Below are positions 42,377 through 51,675 of a stretch of 64,000 nucleotides of DNA, piece after piece. Under the pieces are notes generated by a model. That model was not told where the DNA came from. It saw only the letters and a list, made by a program, of their open reading frames with translations, and searched no databases. Position numbers and translations under genes: made by a program. Source of the stretch: Blautia wexlerae (GTDB lineage Bacteria > Bacillota > Clostridia > Lachnospirales > Lachnospiraceae); the NCBI RefSeq assembly GCF_013300825.1, contig NZ_JAAIMY010000001.1, forward strand, positions 296,605 to 360,604. The letters are read 5' to 3'. Numbering within the stretch: position 1 is the first letter of the stretch; each line of letters begins with the position of its first letter.

Positions 42377-45300
42377 ATGAAGGCATTTGATTATTCACTG
42401 GTAAAAGATCCACAGTATTTCTGCGATAACCGAATGGAAGCTCATTCAGATCATGTGTATTATAGAGATGGGAATGAAATGCAGACTGCTGTGCAGGATG
42501 GAACAGAAACTTCTTTCCGTTACAGTCTGAACGGTTTATGGAAGTTTCATTATGCGCGTAATTACAAAAGCACAGTTCAGGGATTTGAGAAAGAGGATTA
42601 CTGTTGTTATGACTGGGATGACATTCATGTACCGGCACATATCCAGATGGAAGGATATGATGCACCCCAGTATGCTAATGTCCAGTATCCATGGGAAGGA
42701 CATGAGGAAATTTATCCCGGTCAGATTCCGGAGAGATTTAATCCGGTTGCAAGCTATGTGAAATATTTTACAGTGCCGGAACATATGAAGGGAAAGAGAT
42801 TGTTTATTTCTTTCCAGGGAGCAGAGAGCGGACTTGCACTATGGCTGAACGGAGCCTTTGTTGGCTACAGTGAGGATTCTTTTACTCCATCTGAGTTTGA
42901 ACTGACAGATTATCTTAAAGATGGACAGAATAAGCTGGCAGCACAGGTATTCAAATGGACCTCTAGCAGCTGGTGCGAAGATCAGGACTTCTTCCGTTTC
43001 TCCGGAATTTACAGAGATGTGTATCTTTATACAGTTCCGGATACCCATGCATATGATCTCCAGATCCGTGCAATCCCGGAAGAGAATCTGGATGTAGCAG
43101 ATCTTGAAATTAAGGTAAAGACATGGGGAAAGGGAAGCATTGTTTTCAGACTTGAGAAAGATGGAGAATGTGTGCTGGAAGAGAAAAAATCTCTTACAGA
43201 AGCTGGAAATGAAGAAGCAAATGCAGAGCCATTTTATATTCAGAAAACAAATAGCAGCAAGACTGTACAGAACAGTTTTGTATGGAAAATCAATAATCCA
43301 AAATTATGGAGTGCAGAAGATCCGCAGCTCTATGATCTTACAATTGAACTTTATGACGAAGCAGGAAATATTCAGGAAGTGATTCCTCAGAAGGTTGGAT
43401 TCCGCCGTTTCGAGATGAAGAACGGCATTATGACTCTGAACGGAAAGCGTATCGTGTTTAAGGGCGTAAACCGTCATGAATTCAGTTCTGTCAGCGGCAG
43501 ACATGTATCAGAGGAAGAACTCCGCAAGGATCTTCGCATTATGAAGCAGAATAATATCAATGCCATCCGTACCTGCCATTATCCGGATACATCACTGATC
43601 TATCAGCTTTGTGATGAATATGGTATTTATATGATCGATGAGACAAACCTGGAATCCCATGGTTCCTGGGATGTGGCGGAATTTACAAAGGATTATACGC
43701 ATGTTGTTCCTCACAACAAACCGGAATGGCTGGATATGATGCTTGACCGTGCCAACTCCATGTATCAGAGAGACAAGAATCATCCGGCAATCCTGATCTG
43801 GTCCTGTGGAAATGAATCTTTTGGCGGAAAAGATATCTATGAAATGTCTCAGCTTTTCCGTAAGAATGACTCTACCCGTCTGGTACATTATGAGGGACTT
43901 TTCCATGACCGCAGTTATAATGATACCAGTGATATGGAAAGCCAGATGTATCCATCTGTAGAAGCAATCAAAGAGTTTCTGGAAAAGGATGACAGCAAAC
44001 CGTTTATCTGCTGTGAGTATACACATGCCATGGGAAATTCCTGCGGTGCCATGCACAAATATACTGATCTGACAGATACAGAGCCCAAATATCAGGGCGG
44101 ATTTATCTGGGATTACATTGACCAGTCTATTTATAAGAAAGACCGCTATGGCAAAGAGTTCCAGGCATATGGCGGCGATTTCGGAGAACGCCCTACAGAC
44201 TATAATTTCAGTGGTAACGGAATCGCATATGGCGGTGACAGAGAACCATCTCCGAAGATGCAGGAAGTGAAATTCAATTATCAGAATATTACAGCAGAGG
44301 TGACAGCTGATACAGTAAAAGTGCTTAACAAGAATCTCTTTGTAAATACAGATACTTTTGACTGTAAGGTAACACTTGCAAAGAATGGAAAAGTGATCCG
44401 TACAGAAGCACTGGAAACAGCAGTTGAGCCATTGAGTGAGAAAGAATATAAACTGCCTTTTGAAACAGCAGAAGCAGCCGGAGAATATACAGTCACTGTT
44501 TCCTTCCATCTGAAAGAGGAAAAAGTGTGGGCATCTGCAGGCCATGAGATCGCGTTTGGACAGTATGTATATCAGGTGAAAGAGGATGTTCCGGATGGAA
44601 AATCAGATTCAGCAGAAACAGCGATTACAGCGGAAAAAGATGTATGTGTATCAGATGCGTTTGTAAAGAAGCCACAGATCATCCGAAGTACACACAACAT
44701 TGGTGTCCGCGGCGAGCACTTCGAAGTAATGTTCTCCGTCCTCAATGGTGGTCTGGTTTCCTATAAATATGCGGGTAAAGAGATGATCGAGGCAATCCCG
44801 AAACCAAACTTCTGGCGTGCACCAACAGACAATGACTGTGGAAATCTTATGCAGATGCGCTACGCACAGTGGAAAGTCGCCAGCATGTATTTAAGCCACA
44901 AAGAATACAGAAAAGGTGCATACGGCCCATCTAATTTACCACAGGCAGAAGAAACAGATCACTCTGTAAAGGTGGCCTTTACCTATCTGATGCCAACCAC
45001 ACCAGCCAGTGAGTGTCAGCTCACATACGAAGTATTCGGCGATGGAAAGGTGAAGACAACTTTAACTTATGATCCTGTAAAAGAACTTGGCGATATGCCG
45101 GAATTTGGGGTGATTTTCAAATTCAATGCAGATTACGACAACGTTCAGTGGTATGGACTGGGCGAAGCTGAAACCTATGCAGACCGTAAAAAAGGTGCAA
45201 AACTGGGCATTTACCAGAACAAAGTTGCAGACAACATAGCAAGATATATGGTACCGCAGGAATGCGGAGCAAAAGAGGAAGTACGCTGGGCGAAAGTCAC

Positions 45301-45559
45301 AGACCGCAAGGGCAGAGGAATGTACTTTGAAATGGATGGAGAATCAATGATGTTCTCTGCACTCCCATACACTCCACATGAGATGGAAAATGCCATGCAT
45401 CCATATGAACTCCCGCAGATTCATTACACAGTAGTACGCGTAGCCAAAGGCCAGATGGGAATCGGCGGTGACGACAGCTGGGGAGCATATACCCATCAGG
45501 AATATCTGCTGAATGTAGACGGAAAGATGGAATTCTCATTTAGCTTTAAAGGGATTTAA
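42377..45559 (+). CDS. lacZ: Beta-galactosidase, GH2 family
   Basis: 1060-aa intracellular enzyme hydrolysing beta-galactosides such as lactose. Glycosyl hydrolase 2 sugar-binding domain, immunoglobulin-like domain, TIM barrel and C-terminal bgal small-chain domain in order. The acid/base glutamate is E480 in WSCGNESFGG and the nucleophile E547 in CCEYTHAMGNS. No signal peptide. Length and order match E. coli-type LacZ. A strong terminator follows. The preceding AraC gene is its likely regulator. Confidence 0.95.
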   Translation: MKAFDYSLVKDPQYFCDNRMEAHSDHVYYRDGNEMQTAVQDGTETSFRYSLNGLWKFHYARNYKSTVQGFEKEDYCCYDWDDIHVPAHIQMEGYDAPQYANVQYPWEGHEEIYPGQIPERFNPVASYVKYFTVPEHMKGKRLFISFQGAESGLALWLNGAFVGYSEDSFTPSEFELTDYLKDGQNKLAAQVFKWTSSSWCEDQDFFRFSGIYRDVYLYTVPDTHAYDLQIRAIPEENLDVADLEIKVKTWGKGSIVFRLEKDGECVLEEKKSLTEAGNEEANAEPFYIQKTNSSKTVQNSFVWKINNPKLWSAEDPQLYDLTIELYDEAGNIQEVIPQKVGFRRFEMKNGIMTLNGKRIVFKGVNRHEFSSVSGRHVSEEELRKDLRIMKQNNINAIRTCHYPDTSLIYQLCDEYGIYMIDETNLESHGSWDVAEFTKDYTHVVPHNKPEWLDMMLDRANSMYQRDKNHPAILIWSCGNESFGGKDIYEMSQLFRKNDSTRLVHYEGLFHDRSYNDTSDMESQMYPSVEAIKEFLEKDDSKPFICCEYTHAMGNSCGAMHKYTDLTDTEPKYQGGFIWDYIDQSIYKKDRYGKEFQAYGGDFGERPTDYNFSGNGIAYGGDREPSPKMQEVKFNYQNITAEVTADTVKVLNKNLFVNTDTFDCKVTLAKNGKVIRTEALETAVEPLSEKEYKLPFETAEAAGEYTVTVSFHLKEEKVWASAGHEIAFGQYVYQVKEDVPDGKSDSAETAITAEKDVCVSDAFVKKPQIIRSTHNIGVRGEHFEVMFSVLNGGLVSYKYAGKEMIEAIPKPNFWRAPTDNDCGNLMQMRYAQWKVASMYLSHKEYRKGAYGPSNLPQAEETDHSVKVAFTYLMPTTPASECQLTYEVFGDGKVKTTLTYDPVKELGDMPEFGVIFKFNADYDNVQWYGLGEAETYADRKKGAKLGIYQNKVADNIARYMVPQECGAKEEVRWAKVTDRKGRGMYFEMDGESMMFSALPYTPHEMENAMHPYELPQIHYTVVRVAKGQMGIGGDDSWGAYTHQEYLLNVDGKMEFSFSFKGI

Positions 45560-45575
45560 TATAGTTTATTTGTTA

Positions 45576-45608
45576 AAAAAGCCATTTTCAGTCAGAAAGT
45601 GGCTTTTT
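45576..45608 (+). terminator. Terminator after lacZ
   Basis: 14-bp stem (45576-45589 with 45595-45608, one T-G pair), 5-nt loop, T-rich end. Confidence 0.85.
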
Positions 45609-45682
45609 AATAATGCTAATAATATTTGTTGAAAATAAGTGGAACAGGATGTATGATTACAGAAAAAGGGAGAAATTATCTT

Positions 45683-46678
45683 ATGTATCAGGCAGATGAA
45701 AAACGTTATGAAACTATGAAATACCACCGCTGTGGTGCCAGTGGGCTGATGCTGCCGGAGTTATCTCTGGGTTTATGGCATAATTTCGGAGATACCGGTG
45801 TTTATGAGAATATGAAGCAGATGTGCTTCACAGCATTTGATAATGGAATTATACATTTTGACCTTGCAAACAACTATGGCCCACAGCCTGGAAGTGCGGA
45901 GGAAAACTTTGGGAAAATCCTGAGAGAGGAATTTTCTGCATACAGAGATGAGCTGATCGTCAGTACAAAGGCAGGCTATGATATGTGGCCGGGACCTTAT
46001 GGAAACTGGGGAAGCCGCAAGTATCTGATCGCCAGTCTTGACCAGAGCCTGAAACGTCTTGGTCTGGATTATGTAGATATCTTCTATCATCACAGAATGG
46101 ATCCGGAGACTCCCCTTGAGGAGACCATGGAGGCTCTGGCACAGATTGTCAGAAGCGGAAAGGCATTGTATGTTGGAATTTCCAACTATGATGGTGAGAC
46201 AATGAAACGCGCCGCAGATATTCTGGAGGAACTGCACTGTCCCTTTATCATTAATCAGAATTCATATAATATTTTTAACAGAACGATTGAGAAAAATGGT
46301 CTGAAGCAGGCTGCTGCAGAGAAGAGAAAGGGGATTATTTCTTTTAGTCCTCTGGCACAGGGAATGCTTACTGACCGTTATTTGAACGGAATTCCGAAGG
46401 ACAGCCGTGTCAACACAGACGGACGTTTTCTCCATGCAGATCAGTTCAGCGAGGAACGTCTTAACAGTATCCGCAGTTTGAATGCAATTGCAGCAGAAAG
46501 AGGGGAAAGTCTTGCACAGATGGCACTGAAATGGATTCTCCGTGACGGAATCGTAACCAGTGTGCTTATCGGTGCATCCCGTCCACAGCAGATTCTTGAG
46601 AATCTGAAAGTGCTGGACAGTGCATCCTTCAGTGAAGAGGAATTAAAGAAGATAGATGAGTGTTCGCTGGCCTTATAA
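45683..46678 (+). CDS. Aldo/keto reductase, YghZ/Gpr group
   Basis: 331-aa NADPH-dependent reductase of the aldo/keto barrel. It resembles the group that reduces L-glyceraldehyde 3-phosphate (AKR14) from the start RCGASGLMLPELSLGLWHNFGD; active-site residues are D60 and Y65 in HFDLANNYGP, the lysine in STKAGYDMWPG, and the histidine in FYHHRMDP. I start at ATG 45683 with GGGAG 10 nt upstream; a longer frame from TTG 45626 has no site and includes part of the lacZ terminator gap. Substrate in the cell is uncertain; sugar detoxification is a common suggestion. Confidence 0.88.
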   Translation: MYQADEKRYETMKYHRCGASGLMLPELSLGLWHNFGDTGVYENMKQMCFTAFDNGIIHFDLANNYGPQPGSAEENFGKILREEFSAYRDELIVSTKAGYDMWPGPYGNWGSRKYLIASLDQSLKRLGLDYVDIFYHHRMDPETPLEETMEALAQIVRSGKALYVGISNYDGETMKRAADILEELHCPFIINQNSYNIFNRTIEKNGLKQAAAEKRKGIISFSPLAQGMLTDRYLNGIPKDSRVNTDGRFLHADQFSEERLNSIRSLNAIAAERGESLAQMALKWILRDGIVTSVLIGASRPQQILENLKVLDSASFSEEELKKIDECSLAL

Positions 46679-46689
46679 TAAACATCCAC

Positions 46690-46719
46690 TTGACAGACTG
46701 TTTTCTTAAATGATATGAA
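46690..46719 (+). promoter_or_regulatory. Promoter for the first alpha-galactosidase
   Basis: TTGACA at 46690-46695, 18 bp, TATGAA at 46714-46719, about 75 bp before the gene. Confidence 0.6.
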
Positions 46720-46792
46720 AGAGTAATGTAATCTGAATTGCATTATTTTCTGGAATTATCAGCGAATAACAGATATGCGGAAAGGAAAAATT

Positions 46793-49012
46793 ATGATTAT
46801 TTATCACGAAAGTTCAAAGACATTCCATTTATACAACAATGAAATCAGTTATATTATGTGTGTGCTTCCAAATGGACATCTTGGAAATCTCTATTTTGGG
46901 AAAAGAATCCATGACAGAGAAGATTTTTCACATCTTCTTGAGATGAAGCAGCGACCAATGACAGCCTGTGTTTATGAGGGAAACCGCAAATTTTCGCTGG
47001 AGCATCTGAAACTGGAATATCCGGTGTATGGTAGTTCTGATTACCGTTATCCGGCAGTGGAGATCCTTCAGGAAAACGGCAGCAGGATTTCTGATTTTAC
47101 TTATGTAAGTTATACAATTGCAGCTGGAAAACCAAAACTTCAGGGGCTTCCGGCTACATATACTGAGAAAGACGAAGAAGCCCAGACCTTATGTGTAAAA
47201 TTGAAAGATGAAGTAACAGGAATTGTATTGGAATTGCTTTATACTATTTTTACACAGAGGGGAATCATCACCAGAAGTGCCAGATTTACAAACGAGGGTA
47301 CATCATCAGTACATCTGTTAAATGCAATGAGCCTCAGTCTTGATCTGCCGGACAAGGATTATGTGTGGATGCAGTTTTCAGGTGCATGGTCCAGAGAACG
47401 TCATGTGAAAGAACGCAGATTAGAGCAGGGAATCCAGTCTGTGGGAAGCATCAGAGGAAATTCTTCCCATGAACATAATCCCTTTATTGTGCTCCGACGT
47501 CCGTCGGCAACAGAAAATGCAGGAGAAGTGATGGGATTCAGCCTGATCTACAGTGGAAATCACAGAATGCAGGCAGAGGTGGATACTCATGATACAACCC
47601 GTATCACTGTGGGAATCAATCCCCAGAATTTTGACTGGAAGCTGGACTGTGGTGAGAGCTTTCAGACTCCGGAAGCAGTAGTAGTATTTTCTGATAAGGG
47701 TCTGAATGGAATGAGCCAGACTTTCCATAAATTATATCAGAAGAGACTGGCAAGAGGTTACTGGAGAGACCGTCCCAGGCCAATCCTTAACAATAACTGG
47801 GAAGCTACTTATTTTGATTTTACAGAGGACCGTCTGGTGGAAATTGCTGCAAAGGCAAAGGAATGTGGTGTTGAATTATTTGTGCTGGATGACGGATGGT
47901 TCGGTGCACGAAGCAACGATTATGCAGGACTTGGTGACTGGGTGGCAAACAGAGAGCGTCTTCCGCAGGGAATCAAGGGAATCGCAGACAGGATTGAAGA
48001 GATGGGTATGAAATTTGGTCTGTGGTTTGAGCCGGAGATGGTGAATATGGATTCCGATCTTTACCGTGCACATCCGGACTGGATCCTGCAGACACCCCAG
48101 AGGCATTCCTGTCATGGCAGAAATCAGTATGTGCTGGACTTCTCCAGAAAAGAAGTGGTGGACTGTATTTATGAGATGATGTACAAAATCCTCTCAGAAG
48201 CAAAGGTTTCCTACATCAAATGGGATATGAACAGAAGTATTACGGAATGTTATTCAGCTGCACTTCCTGCAGACCGTCAGGGAGAAGTGTTCCACAGATA
48301 TATTCTCGGAGTGTATGATCTGTATGAGCGGTTAAATACTGCATTTCCGCAGATTCTCTTTGAGTCCTGCGCAAGCGGTGGCGGACGTTTTGATCCGGGA
48401 ATCCTTTATTATGCACCACAGGGATGGACCAGTGATGATACAGATGCGGCAGAGCGTGTGAAAATCCAGTACGGCACAAGCATGTGTTATCCCGTAAGCT
48501 CCATGGGAAGTCATGTTTCTGTAGTACCAAACCATCAGTTAAACCGCAAAACTCCGTTACATACAAGAGCAAATGTAGCTTATTTTGGAACTTTCGGATA
48601 TGAGCTGGATCTGAATAAACTGTCTGATGAGGAAATCAGTGAAGTAAAACAGCAGATCACTTTTATGAAAGAATACAGAGAACTGATCCAGTTTGGAACT
48701 TTTTACAGACTGAACAGTCCTTTTGAGGGCAATGAAACAGCGTGGATGACAGTCAGTGAGGACAAAAAGACAGCGCTGGTATTCTGGTACAGGGAAAGAA
48801 ATGTAGTAAACGCAGATTTTACCAGAGTACGGCTTCAGGGACTGGATCCGGATCTTATCTACAGAAATGAGTATAATGGAACAGAAAACTACGGGGATGA
48901 GCTGATGAATCTGGGACTGCTCACCACAGACTGTACAGCAGGTGAACCTACAAGTGAAGACGAACCATGCACAGACTATGAGTCCAGAATTTATGTTTTA
49001 ACTGCAAAATAA
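46793..49012 (+). CDS. Alpha-galactosidase, GH36 (first copy)
   Basis: 739-aa intracellular enzyme cleaving terminal alpha-galactose from melibiose, raffinose and related sugars. Tetrameric bacterial GH36 layout: N-terminal beta-supersandwich, barrel and C-terminal sheet. The nucleophile is D478 in KWDMNRS, the acid/base D534 in CASGGGRFDPG, and LDDGWFG is conserved. I start at ATG 46793, where AAGGAA is suitably placed; an ATG 18 bp further up has no site. Canonical catalytic pair, in contrast with the second copy. Confidence 0.93.
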   Translation: MIIYHESSKTFHLYNNEISYIMCVLPNGHLGNLYFGKRIHDREDFSHLLEMKQRPMTACVYEGNRKFSLEHLKLEYPVYGSSDYRYPAVEILQENGSRISDFTYVSYTIAAGKPKLQGLPATYTEKDEEAQTLCVKLKDEVTGIVLELLYTIFTQRGIITRSARFTNEGTSSVHLLNAMSLSLDLPDKDYVWMQFSGAWSRERHVKERRLEQGIQSVGSIRGNSSHEHNPFIVLRRPSATENAGEVMGFSLIYSGNHRMQAEVDTHDTTRITVGINPQNFDWKLDCGESFQTPEAVVVFSDKGLNGMSQTFHKLYQKRLARGYWRDRPRPILNNNWEATYFDFTEDRLVEIAAKAKECGVELFVLDDGWFGARSNDYAGLGDWVANRERLPQGIKGIADRIEEMGMKFGLWFEPEMVNMDSDLYRAHPDWILQTPQRHSCHGRNQYVLDFSRKEVVDCIYEMMYKILSEAKVSYIKWDMNRSITECYSAALPADRQGEVFHRYILGVYDLYERLNTAFPQILFESCASGGGRFDPGILYYAPQGWTSDDTDAAERVKIQYGTSMCYPVSSMGSHVSVVPNHQLNRKTPLHTRANVAYFGTFGYELDLNKLSDEEISEVKQQITFMKEYRELIQFGTFYRLNSPFEGNETAWMTVSEDKKTALVFWYRERNVVNADFTRVRLQGLDPDLIYRNEYNGTENYGDELMNLGLLTTDCTAGEPTSEDEPCTDYESRIYVLTAK

Positions 49013-49077
49013 TAACCGAATCAGGTAAGCTCCTTATGGAGGTTACGAAAAGCAATAGACAGAAATAAAAAATCAAC

Positions 49078-49122
49078 AAAAAGCAGGCAGAACGATCACA
49101 CGGGATCGTCTACCTGCTTTTC
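49078..49122. terminator. Two-way terminator between alpha-galactosidase and AraC genes
   Basis: AAAAGCAGG/CCTGCTTTT (49079-49087 with 49113-49121) and an inner ACGATC/GATCGT stem (49092-49097 with 49104-49109), with A and T runs at the two edges. It overlaps the 3' end of the minus-strand AraC gene. Confidence 0.75.
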
Positions 49123-50058
49123 GTTAAATTTATCCATCATTTCTTTATGAGTCTTATAATTCTTCGGACTCATTCCAAACTTCTTCTTAAAAGCTTTTGA
49201 AAAAACAAGTTGGTCTTCATAGCCCACATTATTAGCAATCTCTTTAACAGACAGACTGGTGCTGACCAGAAGACTGGCTGCTTTATGCATCTTATAATCA
49301 ATGAGGAAGGTCTGTGCGGACATTCCAAGCTCTTTCTGAAAGGAACTGTTCAGATAGGCACGGCTGATTCCGATATTATCTGCAATATCAGAAATCCCGA
49401 TTCCCTTTTGATACATATCTTTAATATATTCAATGGCAAGCTCCACGTAGACACTGGTGCTGTAGGCATATTTGGCATTTTTTTTGTTCTGTGCAGACTG
49501 CTTTTCATGAAAGCCGGAAAGCTCGGCTAACAACAGGATCAGATAAGCCTGGCGCCTCAGGTCATTGGCTTTGGAAAGCTGCTTATGATTCAGCATATAA
49601 TCGATGTGTTTCAGGATTATTTTCTGATCCGGTGCAGGAAGTACTAATTGATTTTTGGAAAATCCACATTCTTTTACCATTGAGTGAGCTCGGATTCCGC
49701 GAAAACCAATCCAGGCATAAGTCCAGGGATTGATTTCATCAGCACCGTATGTGACTGGTTCATTTGGATAAATTACAAACATCTGTCCGGGAGTAAGGCT
49801 CCAGGTCTGACCTCCGGCAGAATAGAATCCGGTACCGTTCAGCACAAAATGGATGATGAACTCATCTCTTGGCATGGAACAGATATGTCCGGGCGGGCAG
49901 TGCTCTTTGCCTGTATGAATCAGACTGATATCAAGGGAGCCTTCTTTCAGATTTTCAAGACAGCGAAAAGTAGCGCTGTCCGTATATTTTACATTTGGCA
50001 TTTGCGCAATTCCTTTTTCCATTTTCTTTGACTGCAGATATTGTTGATATAAAGACAT
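49096..50058 (-). CDS. AraC-family regulator of the alpha-galactoside importer (MsmR/RafR type)
   Basis: N-terminal AraC-binding cupin domain (EHCPPGHICSMPRDEFIIHFVLNGTG, WSLTPGQMFVIYPNEPVTY) and C-terminal AraC helix-turn-helix (last 100 residues; GISDIADNIGISRAYLNSSF). I start at M-S-L-Y-Q-Q (50058) with AGGA 12 nt upstream; the longer frame to 50157 reads through the shared promoter region. 320 aa. Divergent from the binding-protein operon, the classical layout for a regulator of a neighbouring sugar operon. Confidence in the exact start is moderate. Confidence 0.87.
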   Translation of the reverse strand: MSLYQQYLQSKKMEKGIAQMPNVKYTDSATFRCLENLKEGSLDISLIHTGKEHCPPGHICSMPRDEFIIHFVLNGTGFYSAGGQTWSLTPGQMFVIYPNEPVTYGADEINPWTYAWIGFRGIRAHSMVKECGFSKNQLVLPAPDQKIILKHIDYMLNHKQLSKANDLRRQAYLILLLAELSGFHEKQSAQNKKNAKYAYSTSVYVELAIEYIKDMYQKGIGISDIADNIGISRAYLNSSFQKELGMSAQTFLIDYKMHKAASLLVSTSLSVKEIANNVGYEDQLVFSKAFKKKFGMSPKNYKTHKEMMDKFNEKQVDDPV

Positions 50059-50191
50059 AAGGACTGATATCCTGCAAATACGCATAAATTCAATCCTTTG
50101 TTGACATTTTACCATATATTCAGCGCTTTTTCCATAACGATTATGACATAAATTCATTTCATTAGTCCATTTAAAAAAATAGACAAAAACG

Positions 50192-50197
50192 TATAAT
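50192..50197 (+). promoter_or_regulatory. -10 box of the MsmEFG-like operon
   Basis: TATAAT about 48 bp before the binding-protein start. The -35 is poor, and the 50059-50191 spacer lies between divergent genes, so activator control by the AraC protein is likely. Confidence 0.5.
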
Positions 50198-50244
50198 AAG
50201 AATCACAAGGAACACGTCGAAACGACGAATAAAGGAGGATGTAT

Positions 50245-51510
50245 ATGAGAAAAAACATGAAAAAACTCACAGTCGCAACAGTGATCGGTGCTATGACAGT
50301 TACTGCACTTGCACCAGTAAGCGCACAGGCGAAAGACAAAACTCTGACAGTTGCAATCTGGGATAACGGACAGAAAGCCGGACTTCAGGAAATCATGGAT
50401 GAGTTTACAAAAGAGACCGGAATCAAAACTGAACTTCAGGTAGTAGAGTGGAGCAGCTACTGGACACTTCTTGAAGCAGGTGCATCAGGCGGAGACATGC
50501 CGGACGTATTCTGGATGCATTCCAATGAAGCTGTAAGATATATGTCCAATGATATCTTACTTGATCTGACAGACAAGGTTGCAGACAGCGATAAACTGGA
50601 AATGGACAAATTCCCGAAAGATATCAAAGAAATGTATCAGTGGGACGGAAAAACATACGCAGTACCGAAGGACATCGATACAATCGCCATGTGGTACAAC
50701 AAAGATATGTTTGATGAAGCAGGAATCGACTATCCGGACGGAAGCTGGACATGGGATGAATTCTATGATATTGCAGAGAAACTTACAAAAGAAGACGGAA
50801 GCCAGTATGGTTTCGCAGCAAACCCATCTAACGAGCAGGATACATGGATGAATATTGTTTACTCCATGGGCGGATGTGTACTGACAGATGACAACAAATC
50901 CGGTTTTGATGATCCTAATACCATCAAGGCAATGGAATTTGTTGACAAATGCGTTAAAAATGTAATGCCTCCTGCATCTACAATGTCCGAAACAGGTACA
51001 GACGTACTCTTCGGATCTGGCAAGGTAGCTATGATCTCTCAGGGATCCTGGATGGTATCTGCTTTCAAAGACAATGATTATATCAAAGAACACTGTGATG
51101 TGGCAAGACTTCCGAAAGATGCTGAAACAGGAGAGAGCGTATCTCTTTACAATGGTCTTGGATGGGCAGCATCTGCAAACACAGATATGCCGGACGAAGC
51201 TTTCCAGCTTATTGAGTGGTTCGGTTCCAAAGATATGCAGCAGAAACAGGCTGACCTTGGTGTAACAATGGCAGCTTACGAAGGAATGTCTGATGGATGG
51301 GTTAACAGTGTTGACTGCTTCAACTTACAGCCATACATGGATGCAATGGACAATATCGTGTTCAGACCACACACAAATGCAACACTTGCATGGTGGAACC
51401 CAATGTGTGAAGAACTGAAGAAACCATGGAATGATGAAGAGAGCATGGATGATGCATGCAAGAACATCGTTACTATTATGAACGATGCCATCGCAGAAGA
51501 GTCCTATTAA
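50245..51510 (+). CDS. Sugar ABC transporter substrate-binding protein (MsmE/RafE type)
   Basis: Extracellular receptor of a carbohydrate uptake (CUT1) importer, 421 aa. Signal peptide of about 27 residues ending VSAQAKD; no lipobox. Type II binding-protein motifs: LTVAIWDNGQKAG, MPDVFWMHSNEAVRYM, YAVPKDIDTIAMWYNKDMFDEAGI, GKVAMISQGSWM. ATG 50245 is chosen because AGGAGG sits 6 nt upstream; ATG 50239 abuts it. Its neighbours (two GH36 enzymes, AraC regulator) suggest alpha-galactosides such as raffinose. Confidence 0.9.
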   Translation: MRKNMKKLTVATVIGAMTVTALAPVSAQAKDKTLTVAIWDNGQKAGLQEIMDEFTKETGIKTELQVVEWSSYWTLLEAGASGGDMPDVFWMHSNEAVRYMSNDILLDLTDKVADSDKLEMDKFPKDIKEMYQWDGKTYAVPKDIDTIAMWYNKDMFDEAGIDYPDGSWTWDEFYDIAEKLTKEDGSQYGFAANPSNEQDTWMNIVYSMGGCVLTDDNKSGFDDPNTIKAMEFVDKCVKNVMPPASTMSETGTDVLFGSGKVAMISQGSWMVSAFKDNDYIKEHCDVARLPKDAETGESVSLYNGLGWAASANTDMPDEAFQLIEWFGSKDMQQKQADLGVTMAAYEGMSDGWVNSVDCFNLQPYMDAMDNIVFRPHTNATLAWWNPMCEELKKPWNDEESMDDACKNIVTIMNDAIAEESY

Positions 51511-51549
51511 TTAATATTCAGCAAAACCATTCATAAAAAATAAGAAACA

Positions 51550-51630
51550 GGAAAGCTGCCGCAGAAAAGATTCCGATCATGTGATAACCGCAGAAGTCAC
51601 AACAGGTATGCAGATGTGCGGCAGTTTTCC
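51550..51630 (+). promoter_or_regulatory. Stem-loop between binding-protein and permease genes
   Basis: 14-bp stem GGAAAGCTGCCGCA/TGCGGCAGTTTTCC (51550-51563 with 51617-51630, one G-T pair) with a 53-nt loop. Probable mRNA-stabilising element, as after livK and the ChvE-like gene. Confidence 0.6.
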
Positions 51631-51675
51631 GTTCAAATCAGCAACAGAATTTTACGATAAGAAGGAGTGAGAGCC

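Noticed and set aside
43592..44545. 317-aa open frame on the minus strand inside lacZ
   Set aside because: Shadow of lacZ; Cys/Phe-rich and without recognisable motifs.
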